Positions 25,101 through 33,795 of a stretch of 64,000 nucleotides of DNA are shown here, in pieces. The position numbers and the translations under genes were made by a program. Source of the DNA: Methanobrevibacter ruminantium M1 (GTDB lineage: Archaea > Methanobacteriota > Methanobacteria > Methanobacteriales > Methanobacteriaceae); NCBI RefSeq assembly GCF_000024185.1, contig NC_013790.1:1077501-1141500 (forward strand). The letters are read 5' to 3'. Position 1 is the stretch's first letter, and each line of letters starts with the position of its first letter. Below the pieces are notes generated by a model that was not told where the DNA came from, did no database searches, and saw nothing but the letters and a program-made list of their open reading frames with translations.

Positions 25101-26146
25101 ATTCAAATAATGATGTTAACATTAAAGTATCAGCAAACAGCTCTTCATGCAGCGTAAAGGACAATGTATATGCAAATATTTCTCTAAAATATAAGATTCC
25201 AAGCAAGTTTGCAAATATTCCATCCATAAATACAACTGCAAGGTCTTATGGGCTCTTAAACTTTACATTGTTGGATATAAACAATAAGCCCCTAGCAAAT
25301 AAGAATGTGAATCTTTTGCTCTTAAAGTTAGATGATGAGGAAGATGAAGACTTAAGCTTAAATGATACTAATTTATATTATTCAGATTCAAGCATTTCTA
25401 ATGCTTCGGTAATATCCAATCTGACCTTAAAAACCAACGGCAATGGAATTGTACAGTACAAATTGAATCTTACATTGGGAGAATACCTATTCAAGCTTGC
25501 ATTTGATGAGGACAAGAATTATCAAGCTTCAGACTACAATTATTCCTTAAACATAACAAAGAGAAAGTCAACTAAGATCCTTTGTAAGGACATGGTAACC
25601 TATTCAGTCGTTGCAGAGGTGGATGGAAGAAGCGGAGAATACTTCAATGTCACATTGACAGACTGTGACGGATACGCTATGGCAGATAAGTTTATCCAAA
25701 TTGGATTCAATGGAAGGATATATAACAGAACCACTGATTCCGAGGGCAAGGCAAGGCTCCAGATAAACCTTAAGAATCCAAATGCTTACACATTTGCAAT
25801 CTGTTTCCTAAGCGATGATGACTATTATGCCTCATTTGAAGTGGCTAAGATAACTGTAAATAAGAAGAAAATGTCCTTGAATGTTCCGAATAAGGCTTAT
25901 AAGGCCTCTGAAAAGTCAAAGATTCTAACAGCCACACTGATAGAAAACAATAAGAAGACAGTTGCAAACAAGTTATTGACTTTTACAGTCGATGGAAAGA
26001 CCTATTCAGCTAAGACTAATTCAGCAGGAGTCGCTTCAGTCAAGGTAAGCTTGTCTAGCAAGAAGATTTATTCATTCACAGTCAAATTCGCTGGAGATGA
26101 TTGTTATGGTTCTGCTACCAAGTCTGCGAAGGTTATTATAAAATAG
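22169..26146 (+). CDS. Secreted adhesin-like protein with papain-like peptidase domain (1325 aa)
   Basis: A signal peptide (MRLRYFAIISLILLIFLVP, cut near residue 24) is followed by a Ser/Asn/Asp-rich stretch, a right-handed beta-helix with GGAIYN/GGAIFN turns (about 145-440), and a C1 cysteine peptidase with Q490, C496 (GACWAFAF), H636 (NHAVAIVGW) and N666 (IIKNSWGTS). Next comes a lectin-like domain (about 700-860) of the type found after archaeal C1 peptidases, a DUF11/CARDB-like domain starting with YYTGDTIKLNLTVTN (about 890-1010), one Ig-like repeat, and the shared C-terminal module (about 1135-1325) ending in VIIK. It is the smallest of the three giants and shows the minimal architecture. 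Expected at the cell surface; target unknown. Confidence 0.9.
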   Translation: MRLRYFAIISLILLIFLVPVSFASETNLDSIELNDLADSSTEIDDSTDLNQDYSSNQDLSLNQNSDSNLSNEQELYSNKLSENSLDSNSQSSNDLSNSLYLSSNGVRLADLNSSFAQFNTSLNDSNTIYVNSSYIGSDEFGTQSNPYKTVLAGINAATTDLNNVYIANGVYNINTTITVLKSINIIGESLNVILNASNENNILSVKGSSVEVSIFNLTFRNGYANKGGAIYVDKSSLNIIGSLFDSNIAYVTSDNGYGGAIYNNAGFLKLYNTTFKNNKVVAAYNIVSEGFGGAIYNELGEMTVLNSKFYNNSIDIRNISKSSYGAGGAIFNRAGFVTIFNSSISNNSIYTNYSLGGAISIWASRNVYIINSTINDNIISGSYGFASVISNKGTLLQIENSTISNNNINASSVENSTIYNINGNFNLINSKMENNKIKTIKTNLLMCLEDQLIVNSSFNLANELKGLNMTSLPSHYDLREEGLVTAVKNQGSSGACWAFAFYSAMESYLLKVENISYDFSENNMKNCMGDGSENSTDWDDGGAYVVALAYLLRWSGAINETDDPFNARSKVSPTNLTRVKYLTDALYIPLRLGALDNDQIKTAILKYGAIFVPVYSNIIKANSKSGYSDIQYICNHAVAIVGWDDNYSASNFKDTPPGDGAFIIKNSWGTSGGEQGYYYISYYDASFAASIETSAAVAVTNVVNTTGEYRNNYYYDTFGNTFETIGYNSDTIWFANQFTAISDNPLNAFGLYTYGDSTYTVNITVNNKSVYTSSGKIVGAGFHTIKLSRYVPLTKGDTFRIIVKLTTPSTLFPLAVETNYSGFTPRAKSDYNQSFISPDGKTWYDLRNSSNNRAVKFYEDMYFYTLKNASVCLKAYTAFADELELNLSSNSPIYYTGDTIKLNLTVTNRGDLASNSSIAVPLDKSYSIVSYKISENNGNKSYDIHYNGSSFNMASGIWSIPYLENEESVSLILSLKMNSNNDVNIKVSANSSSCSVKDNVYANISLKYKIPSKFANIPSINTTARSYGLLNFTLLDINNKPLANKNVNLLLLKLDDEEDEDLSLNDTNLYYSDSSISNASVISNLTLKTNGNGIVQYKLNLTLGEYLFKLAFDEDKNYQASDYNYSLNITKRKSTKILCKDMVTYSVVAEVDGRSGEYFNVTLTDCDGYAMADKFIQIGFNGRIYNRTTDSEGKARLQINLKNPNAYTFAICFLSDDDYYASFEVAKITVNKKKMSLNVPNKAYKASEKSKILTATLIENNKKTVANKLLTFTVDGKTYSAKTNSAGVASVKVSLSSKKIYSFTVKFAGDDCYGSATKSAKVIIK

Positions 26147-26733
26147 GTGGATTATAGGCTTTTAAATCTTTTACACCTTTTTCTTTTTATTTTTATATTA
26201 TTTTAATTTTTATTCTTTTTTTAACACCTTTTTCTTTTTATTTAAATCATTTAAATTTTTATATTTTGTAATTTTCTTCTTTTTTAGCTTTTTAACCTTT
26301 TTTAGCAATTTTTTCTTCTTTTCACCTTTTTAAGCATTTTTTGGCAATTTTTTCTTCTTTTCTGGCTACTCTCATTGCTTTTCATTTTTCAATTTTATCT
26401 AATTGTTATTACTTTTTTACCATTTTTCAGTTATTTTTTATTAACTATAATTATATAATAAAATATTTTAATTATATTAAACATAAATAAATAATAATTT
26501 AAGCATAAGAATACTTAATGAATTTTTAATTATTTTTTCAATCAAGTTTTAAAAAAGATAAAACAATTTTTATCATTTAAATTTGCTTATTTGCTTTATA
26601 AAAGTTATTATGCTTATTAATTAAAAAAATAGTTTCTTATTAGTTTTTTATTATAAATAGGAACTATATATAAATTATTTATTAAAAATAACAATTTTAT
26701 GATTCATATTTTAAAAAGATAGGAGTTTTTATA
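26147..26733. other. T-rich spacer with duplications between two giant genes
   Basis: A 587-nt spacer. The first part is T-rich and likely terminates the upstream gene. ACACCTTTTTCTTTTTATTT occurs at 26173-26192 and 26224-26243, and GCAATTTTTTCTTCTTTT at about 26305 and 26344. The last part is AT-rich and holds the promoter of the next gene, with TATA element ACTATATATAAATT at about 26663-26676. No gene seen. Confidence 0.5.
26663..26676 (+). promoter_or_regulatory. TATA box of the 2065-aa surface protein gene
   Basis: ACTATATATAAATT fits the archaeal TATA consensus and lies about 60 nt before the ATG at 26734, which would give a 5' leader of about 35-40 nt with the AGGAG ribosome-binding site inside it. 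Confidence 0.5.
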
Positions 26734-29700
26734 ATGAAATTAAAATACTTAATGTTTATTGGCTTATTATTAATAGGTCTATTAATCATCCCTATAAGTT
26801 TTGCTGGTGATGCAGACAGTTATTCTGCATATTCTGGTGATTCTATTAGTTTAGAGGATGATAATTCTTATTTAGAATCAAATACAGTTTTAAAGGATTC
26901 TAAAAATTCATTACAATCTATTGATGATGATTGTTTGATTGGAAATAGGACTTTAGATGATACAAGTTATTCTGATTCAACTAATTCAGAGGATTTAACA
27001 AATCCTGATTCAACTAATCCCGATTCTACTAATTCAGAAGATTTAACTAATCTAGAAAGTTCTGCAAATACAGACTCATCATCTGAAATCAAAACAATAA
27101 CAAAGAGTCTAAATGACCAAAATACAAACATAAAAAGCTTAAATTATGATGAGTACGCAGACTACATCAATTTAAACAATCAGCTTATAAACTACGACTT
27201 TGCAATTTCAGACTCAAATACAATATTCGTAAATGCATCCTATACAGGTTCAACAGAGAATGGAAGTCAAGCAAGTCCATATAAGTCAATCTACTCTGCC
27301 TACAATTATGCATTTGGATTGTCCTCTGATACAAGAACAAATGTGTATATAGCTAAAGGGGTTTACACAGTAACAAGAAGAATGACCATCAACAAAAATC
27401 TAAATCTCATTGGAGAGGATTCCTTAAATACAATAATTGATTGCAATGGGAATGGTGCATTCTTTATTAGTCCTCGACGGTCTTATACTACAGTATATAG
27501 CCCATTGCTAAACATATTCAATCTCACATTTACAAATGGACGCTATTCCAGTGGAGGGGCAATATACATTAACGAAAGTACAGTTAACTTTGTAAATGTT
27601 ATTTTTAAAAATAACCGAGCGGAAGCTTCCTATTATGGTTCAGTAGAAGGGGGAGCCCTATATAACAATAAAGGATTTGTTCGAATCTACAACTGCTTAT
27701 TTGAAAATAACACTGCAAACGATACTTCAGATGCATGTGGAGGCGCAATATATAACGATATGGGTGAGATGACAATAATGGGCTCCCAATTTATAAACAA
27801 CACAGCAAAAGGAGAGAATGCTGCCGGAGGAGCCATTTATGATTTTTCAGGAATTCTTGTAATCTTCAACTCAACAATCTCAAAGAGTTCACTTCTCTCC
27901 AACTATTCAATGGGAGGAGGACTTGCAAGCTGGTCAAGCCATAACATATTCATAATCAATTCCACCTTTGATTCAAATGAGGGCCATGGAAAATACGTCT
28001 TTGGCTCTGCAATTGCAAATAAGGCAATCATGATGTATATTGAAAATTCCACATTCTCAAATAACCTTGCAAATGGAACCAGCGATAAGAATGGAACATT
28101 TTTCCATTTGAATGGGGTCCTTGACTTTGACAATGTGAATTTCACAAATAACCGTGCAATAAATCCAAAAGAGGATATCTTGATTTGTCTTGAAGATCAA
28201 TTTATCATATCCGAGGCATTTAGCCAAGAGGATATAGCAGAAATCCTTAGTGAAATGGAACTTAGCCAGTTGCCTTCATCCTATGACCTAAGGGACTACA
28301 ATCTTGTCACTTCAGTTAAGGACCAAAAGAATTCCGGGTCCTGCTGGGCCTTTTCCACTCTTGCAGCCCTTGAATCCTATCTTTTAAAATATGAAAACAC
28401 ATCATATGACCTTTCCGAAAACAATATGAAGAATCTTATTGGAGCCTATGGTTTGAATGGAACCGACTGGTATGACGGTGGAAACCACTATATGTCTCTT
28501 GCATATCTCCTTCGCTGGAGCGGACCTGTAAATGAGTCTCAAGATCCATTCAACGATACAAGCCATAATTCAAGAACATTCACAAATATTGTAAAGCAGG
28601 TTGAGGATGTCTTATATGTCCCATTGCGTTTGAATTATCTAGATATCGATCAGATAAAGGCAGCTATCTTAAAATATGGCGCATTGTATACTACATTATG
28701 TTCAGATGATTCCTTTGATAATAATCCGGATTATTATTGTGATGTCATTTCAATTTCCAACCATGCCATAACCATTGTAGGTTGGAATGACAGTTATTCT
28801 GCAGATAATTTTGCTGTAAGACCTCCAGGTGACGGAGCATTCATTATCAAAAACAGTTGGGGTCCTAGTGAAGGCTATGATGGCTATTGGTACGTCTCCT
28901 ATTATGACAAGACACTTGCAGGCTATGGCTATGATGCAATCGCTGCAATGGCATTTACTTCAGTTGCAAATGCCTCCACCTATAAGAACAATTATCAGTA
29001 TGACACTTTAGGAAACACCTTTGAGTCAATCGGATATGGCTGCAGCACTGCATGGATTGCAAATCAGTTCACTGCTTTAAACAACAATCCATTGGCTGCA
29101 TTTGGATTATATACCTATGGAAGCAGCAGCTATTTAGTAAACATTACAGTAAACGGCATTTCAAGACTTGTTCAAGAGGGAAATGTCAAAGGTGCAGGAT
29201 ATCATACAATCAAGCTGGATGATGTTGTTGAACTCCTTTCAGGTGACATATTCAAGATAATTGTCAAGCTAAGCACTCCAGATTCCAATTATCCTGTTGC
29301 AATAGAATCTAAAAGAAGCGACTATAGCAGTCGTGCTAATTCAAATCCTGGAGAGTCCTTCATAAGCTTTGATGGGCAAAACTGGCAGGACCTTTATGAA
29401 GTGGGAGATATCCTTAAGTTCTATATGTATATGAATAATAAGACTTTTACTGAACCTAATATCTGCTTGAAGGCCTATACTATCGGTCCATCTGATGTGC
29501 ACCTTCATGCTAGGGCAAATGCAACCACTTATACACAAGGGGATACTGTAGAGATTAAGATAACCGTATCCAATGAAGGAGCTACAGTAAATGACTTGAA
29601 TATCAGCATGAAGTGGAACAGTTCATTTTTCTTAAAGAGTTTCACTAAGCTTAATGGTGAATTTGATAGCACAAAAAAGATATGGCATTTTGACACATTC

Positions 29701-32700
29701 TCCGAAGGCCAGTCAAGCACCCTTACCCTTGTATTTACTATGAGGGGAAATAATGATGTGGCCAGCTTGTCATATGACTATAACTATTCAGGATTCAATC
29801 CAGGTGATGCCAACACTACTCAAGTATTAAATCTTTATTATGGAAGCCTCACCAAATTTGTAGAAGTCCCTAATGTCTCAACTTCAGTGAAATCCGGAGA
29901 CGTTGTTGACATTCAATTGACTGACCTTCAGTCTATTGGAATTTCAGATAAGCAAATCGTTATATCCTTGTTAGAAAGCGACAACGAATATCTATTTGAG
30001 AATGTCACTTTAATAACAAATGGCAGCGGTCAGGCAGGGTTTGTATTGGATTTATTGGAAGGAAATTATGTTTTCTTAGCCTCATTTGCAGGAGATGACT
30101 CTTATATGTCATCTAACGTGACATTTAATGTTTCAGTATCAAAATCTAACACTTCAATTAGCTTGGATAATCTGGACCCTTCCAATATAACTGTATTTTC
30201 AAAATCTGGTGATGTAATCAATTTCACACTCTCTGATGGAATCAATAATCTTTCTGATAAGAATATAGTTATTTCACTCATTGAAAGCGATAATGACTAT
30301 CTATTTGAGAATCTCACCTTAATTACAAATGGCAGCGGTCAGGCAGGGTTTGTATTGGATTTATTGGAAGGAAATTATGTATTTTTGGCTTCATTTGCAG
30401 AGGATGGATATTATAAGGCATCTAACTTGACATTTTATCTAAATGTTTTAAGAAGGGCTTCATCAATGGAATTTGATTCCTCTAGCCTAATTTACAATGG
30501 TTCAAATTGGATCAGCTTGTCCCAGTCAAATGATCTGATAGAATTTATCTTATCTAATCAAACCGGTCCTTTAGCAGATAAAACTATCATCTTAACAGTT
30601 GAAGATTTAAATTCAGTTGATTTGGCAGAAAATCCATTGATTTATAATCTGACTACTGGCCCAAATGGAATTGCATCATTTAATTTAAATCTAACTAAAT
30701 CCAATTATGAAATCATTGCAAGCTATTTGGGAGATGAATGTTACTCTCCTTGTGAGTTTGGATTTAATTTAAGTGTTTTAAAAAGAAATGCTCCTCATAT
30801 AGTTGCTGACGATATAGCAATAAACTCTTCCAATCCATATCAAGCTCATCTATTGGATGATGATTTCAATCCTATAGCAAATCAGTCCCTTTTATTTGCT
30901 TTCGCTAAAAAGGACAGTCAGGATTTATTCAATTATTCTGCAATAACTAATGAAAGAGGAATTGCAATTATCGATCTTTCAGATATTGAAAGCGGAGATT
31001 ACAATCTTTTAATTGCTTTTGAATCAAATGACTTATATGATGATTCTATTTTGGAGATTGATGTTTCTGTAGTGAATGATTCTTTAAATGGCGATAATGG
31101 CACTAATGATACTGGCAATGGTACTAATGGAACAGATAACAGTTCAAAAATCAATACATTATTTAAAATAGACATGTCTGATTTAACAGTATCTGCAAAT
31201 GTGGATAAGACAATTGAATTTGCTTTATTGGACGAATCATTAAATCCATTGGCGGATAAAACTCTCAATTTGACTATAGTTGATTTGGATGAAGATACTG
31301 AATTGATTACAGATTCTGATGGAATTGCTAGTTGCGTTCTTAATTTGGATGAGGGAGTTTATGAATTTGTCCTTAGTTTCAGTGGAGATGAGAATTACTC
31401 TCCATCTCGCTTGATTTTCAATCTTTCAGTTTCTAAAGCAGATAACGGTACAAGTCCTGGTGGAGATAATGGTACTAGCCCTGGTGGTGATAATGCTACT
31501 AATGGCACCGACCCTAGCGGAGGCAATGGAACTGCTCCTATAAATGATAATGGCACTAATGGAACTGATCCTAGCGGAGGCAATGGAACTAGCCCTGGTG
31601 ATAACGGAACTGAATCATCTAAAATCAATACCCTATTTAAAATAGACTTGTCCAATTTGAACATCTTTGCAAATCTTGAAAAGGTCATCGAATTTGAATT
31701 ATTGGATGAATCACTTAATCCTCTTTCAAATAAGACAGTTGGCTTGACCATAAGCAATTTAGATGGAGTCAGTCTGATTACAGACTCTAATGGAATTGCA
31801 TCATGCCCTATTAATTTGGATGAGGGAGTTTATGAATTTGCTCTAAAATTCCTTGGAGATGACGATTACTCAGAGTCTGCAATGATTTTCAATCTTTCAG
31901 TTTCAAAACGCATTGCCCAATTATTATCCGGAGAGACTTTAATCAATCTTTCAAGTGAGAAGAGGGAATATGATGTTTATCTAGTGGATGATAAATTAAG
32001 TCCATTGGCAAATGAGACAATATTGTTTGCCTTAAGTTCAATGGATGGCCAAGTCTTGTTTAATTATGTGGTAAAGACCAATGATGAAGGTAAGGCCAGC
32101 TTGTCAGGCTTGGCTAAACTTAATGAGAGCAATTATATTGTCAAGACCGAATTTGCTTCAAATGACTTCTTTGAAGGCGCTGAACTAATTAAGACAATAA
32201 CTTTAATCAAGGATGCTCCAAATGGAGATGATGCTAATGACACCAATGGCACAGGAAATCAAACTGATAATGGAACAGACACCGGAAATAAAACAGATAA
32301 TGGAACAGATACAAATGGCACAAACGGTTCTGATGTTCCTGTTTCAAGGAAAGCCACAAAGATCATATATGAGGATATGGTGACCCAATCAGTTGTTCCT
32401 GATGTGGATGGAAGAATAGGAGACTATTTCTATGTCACATTAGTGGATGGAAACAACAATCCTTTGGCAAACAAGGAAGTTAAAATAGGATTTAACGGCA
32501 GAATCTATAACAGAACTACCAATGCCACTGGCGGAGTGAAATTGCAGATAAACCTTAAAATGCCATTCACTTACACCTTTGCAATCTGCTTCCTAGGTGA
32601 TGATGACTATAATGCATCATTTGAAGTGGCTAAGATAACTGTAAATAAGAAGAAAATGAGTCTTACTGCTCCAAGTAAGACCTATAAGTCAACTGCCAAG

Positions 32701-32931
32701 ACAAAAGCCTTGACAGCTACCTTAAAGGACAATAATAATAAGGCAGTTGCAAATAAGAAGATCACTTTCACTGTAAATGGAAAGACATATTCAGCTACAA
32801 CAAACTCAAAAGGAGTCGCTTCCGTTAATGTGAGCTTGTCCAGTAAAAAGACCTATTCATTTACAGCCAAATTTGCAGGTGATGCTTGTTATGGTGCAGT
32901 TACAAAATCTGGAAAAATAACTATTAAATAA
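26734..32931 (+). CDS. Giant secreted adhesin-like protein with papain-like peptidase domain (2065 aa)
   Basis: Starts at ATG 26734 after ATAGGAGTTTTTATA. A signal peptide (to about residue 24), an Asn/Ser/Asp-rich stretch with STN-PDSTN units (about 75-115) and a beta-helix with GGAIY turns (about 155-500) precede a C1 peptidase with Q531, C537 (GSCWAFST), H677 (NHAITIVGW) and N707 (IIKNSWGPS). A lectin-like and a DUF11-like domain follow (about 740-1040), then six or more Ig-like repeats (about 1040-1850) separated by Gly/Asn/Thr/Pro linkers (GDNGTSPGGDN type), and the shared C-terminal module ending in ITIK. It is an exported surface protein, presumably glycosylated. Substrate and partner unknown. 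Confidence 0.9.
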   Translation: MKLKYLMFIGLLLIGLLIIPISFAGDADSYSAYSGDSISLEDDNSYLESNTVLKDSKNSLQSIDDDCLIGNRTLDDTSYSDSTNSEDLTNPDSTNPDSTNSEDLTNLESSANTDSSSEIKTITKSLNDQNTNIKSLNYDEYADYINLNNQLINYDFAISDSNTIFVNASYTGSTENGSQASPYKSIYSAYNYAFGLSSDTRTNVYIAKGVYTVTRRMTINKNLNLIGEDSLNTIIDCNGNGAFFISPRRSYTTVYSPLLNIFNLTFTNGRYSSGGAIYINESTVNFVNVIFKNNRAEASYYGSVEGGALYNNKGFVRIYNCLFENNTANDTSDACGGAIYNDMGEMTIMGSQFINNTAKGENAAGGAIYDFSGILVIFNSTISKSSLLSNYSMGGGLASWSSHNIFIINSTFDSNEGHGKYVFGSAIANKAIMMYIENSTFSNNLANGTSDKNGTFFHLNGVLDFDNVNFTNNRAINPKEDILICLEDQFIISEAFSQEDIAEILSEMELSQLPSSYDLRDYNLVTSVKDQKNSGSCWAFSTLAALESYLLKYENTSYDLSENNMKNLIGAYGLNGTDWYDGGNHYMSLAYLLRWSGPVNESQDPFNDTSHNSRTFTNIVKQVEDVLYVPLRLNYLDIDQIKAAILKYGALYTTLCSDDSFDNNPDYYCDVISISNHAITIVGWNDSYSADNFAVRPPGDGAFIIKNSWGPSEGYDGYWYVSYYDKTLAGYGYDAIAAMAFTSVANASTYKNNYQYDTLGNTFESIGYGCSTAWIANQFTALNNNPLAAFGLYTYGSSSYLVNITVNGISRLVQEGNVKGAGYHTIKLDDVVELLSGDIFKIIVKLSTPDSNYPVAIESKRSDYSSRANSNPGESFISFDGQNWQDLYEVGDILKFYMYMNNKTFTEPNICLKAYTIGPSDVHLHARANATTYTQGDTVEIKITVSNEGATVNDLNISMKWNSSFFLKSFTKLNGEFDSTKKIWHFDTFSEGQSSTLTLVFTMRGNNDVASLSYDYNYSGFNPGDANTTQVLNLYYGSLTKFVEVPNVSTSVKSGDVVDIQLTDLQSIGISDKQIVISLLESDNEYLFENVTLITNGSGQAGFVLDLLEGNYVFLASFAGDDSYMSSNVTFNVSVSKSNTSISLDNLDPSNITVFSKSGDVINFTLSDGINNLSDKNIVISLIESDNDYLFENLTLITNGSGQAGFVLDLLEGNYVFLASFAEDGYYKASNLTFYLNVLRRASSMEFDSSSLIYNGSNWISLSQSNDLIEFILSNQTGPLADKTIILTVEDLNSVDLAENPLIYNLTTGPNGIASFNLNLTKSNYEIIASYLGDECYSPCEFGFNLSVLKRNAPHIVADDIAINSSNPYQAHLLDDDFNPIANQSLLFAFAKKDSQDLFNYSAITNERGIAIIDLSDIESGDYNLLIAFESNDLYDDSILEIDVSVVNDSLNGDNGTNDTGNGTNGTDNSSKINTLFKIDMSDLTVSANVDKTIEFALLDESLNPLADKTLNLTIVDLDEDTELITDSDGIASCVLNLDEGVYEFVLSFSGDENYSPSRLIFNLSVSKADNGTSPGGDNGTSPGGDNATNGTDPSGGNGTAPINDNGTNGTDPSGGNGTSPGDNGTESSKINTLFKIDLSNLNIFANLEKVIEFELLDESLNPLSNKTVGLTISNLDGVSLITDSNGIASCPINLDEGVYEFALKFLGDDDYSESAMIFNLSVSKRIAQLLSGETLINLSSEKREYDVYLVDDKLSPLANETILFALSSMDGQVLFNYVVKTNDEGKASLSGLAKLNESNYIVKTEFASNDFFEGAELIKTITLIKDAPNGDDANDTNGTGNQTDNGTDTGNKTDNGTDTNGTNGSDVPVSRKATKIIYEDMVTQSVVPDVDGRIGDYFYVTLVDGNNNPLANKEVKIGFNGRIYNRTTNATGGVKLQINLKMPFTYTFAICFLGDDDYNASFEVAKITVNKKKMSLTAPSKTYKSTAKTKALTATLKDNNNKAVANKKITFTVNGKTYSATTNSKGVASVNVSLSSKKTYSFTAKFAGDACYGAVTKSGKITIK
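31440..31625 (+). repeat. Gly/Asn/Thr-rich linker repeats inside the 2065-aa gene
   Basis: Repeated blocks coding for NGTSPGGDNGT and NGTDPSGGNGT separate two copies of a near-identical Ig-like domain (the copies begin with KINTLFKID near 31150 and 31620). It is a flexible, probably glycosylated linker. Confidence 0.75.
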
Positions 32932-33338
32932 TTCTTATTTTTCCTATTATTTTTTTCTTTAAAACTAATTTTTAATTTATATTTTCCCTTATTATTTTTT
33001 TCTTTAAAGCTAATTTTTAATTTATATTTTTCCTTTTTTTCTATTTTTCTTTTATTTTAAGTTTAGTTTTTTTTCACTAGTTTTCCCAAGTCAAATCAAT
33101 TTTCCATTAATAAATTATTAAAATTATAAAGATTTATATATCATTTTTTTTAAATATCATAATAGAATTATTTTAAAAAACTTTTAGATAATTTTTAAAA
33201 AATATTTTTATTTTTATAATTGGAAAATAGATATAAATTTTCATAATTAATTCATTTGATTCTTATAAAAATTAAAATATTGATTTTATTTTACTAAAAT
33301 ATTTATTAGATTGATTATATTAATGAATTGGTGATAAT
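32932..33338. other. AT-rich spacer with a 45-nt duplication
   Basis: T-rich sequence right after the giant gene contains two copies of a 43-44 nt block (32945-32987 and 32990-33033, 45-nt period). It is a likely terminator region. Further on, TTTATATATC near 33133-33142 and AGATATAAATT near 33228 are TATA-like and could drive the next small gene. No gene seen. Confidence 0.5.
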
Positions 33339-33656
33339 ATGGCAGATATTGGCGAAGCAGCAGAAAAGAAATTAAAATCCAGAATTAGAAAATTAAAAAA
33401 ATGCAATAAGGATGAAGAGGAAAAGGTAAAGTTCTTCAATCAATTAGGTCTTTCATTCACTATCAGTTTACCTACTAAAAATCCTGAAAAGCAAGAGGAC
33501 TTCATAATGCTATACACCACTCCTGAAGGACATATAGTACATGCTGAATACAGCTATTCCGAAGGAGAAGAGTTTGCTTCCATGGATATTCCTGAAAAGG
33601 ATTTGAAGGTAATCATTGAATCATTCTCTGATTATGAATTGAAACTTTTAGACTAA
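33339..33656 (+). CDS. Small conserved-looking protein of unknown function
   Basis: A 105-residue soluble protein. The first 35 residues are a charged, Lys-rich helix (AEKKLKSRIRKLKKCN), and the rest looks like a small alpha/beta fold (LSFTISLPTKN, FIMLYTTPEGHIVHAEY). No signal peptide, metal site or recognisable catalytic motif. The start ATG follows the strong GGTGATAAT site, and codon use matches its neighbours, so I take it as real. It is likely monocistronic, upstream of the PLP protein gene. I do not recognise the family. Confidence 0.7.
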   Translation: MADIGEAAEKKLKSRIRKLKKCNKDEEEKVKFFNQLGLSFTISLPTKNPEKQEDFIMLYTTPEGHIVHAEYSYSEGEEFASMDIPEKDLKVIIESFSDYELKLLD

Positions 33657-33795
33657 TCTTTTTTTTTTGCATTGGATAATAATTATCCAATTTTTCTTTT
33701 TTATTTATTAATTTATTTATTTAAATTGCTTATTTTTTATTTTTATTTAATTTACCATTCTAATTTAATTTTAAAGTTTATTATAGGTTTTTATC

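Noticed and set aside
31395-31757. Minus-strand frame of 120 codons
   Set aside because: It is a Pro/Leu-rich shadow of the Gly/Asn/Thr linker repeats in the 2065-aa gene.
22169-32931. Frameshifted or split single adhesin gene
   Set aside because: Both genes have their own signal peptide, promoter region, complete domain order and C-terminal module, so they are two separate intact genes.
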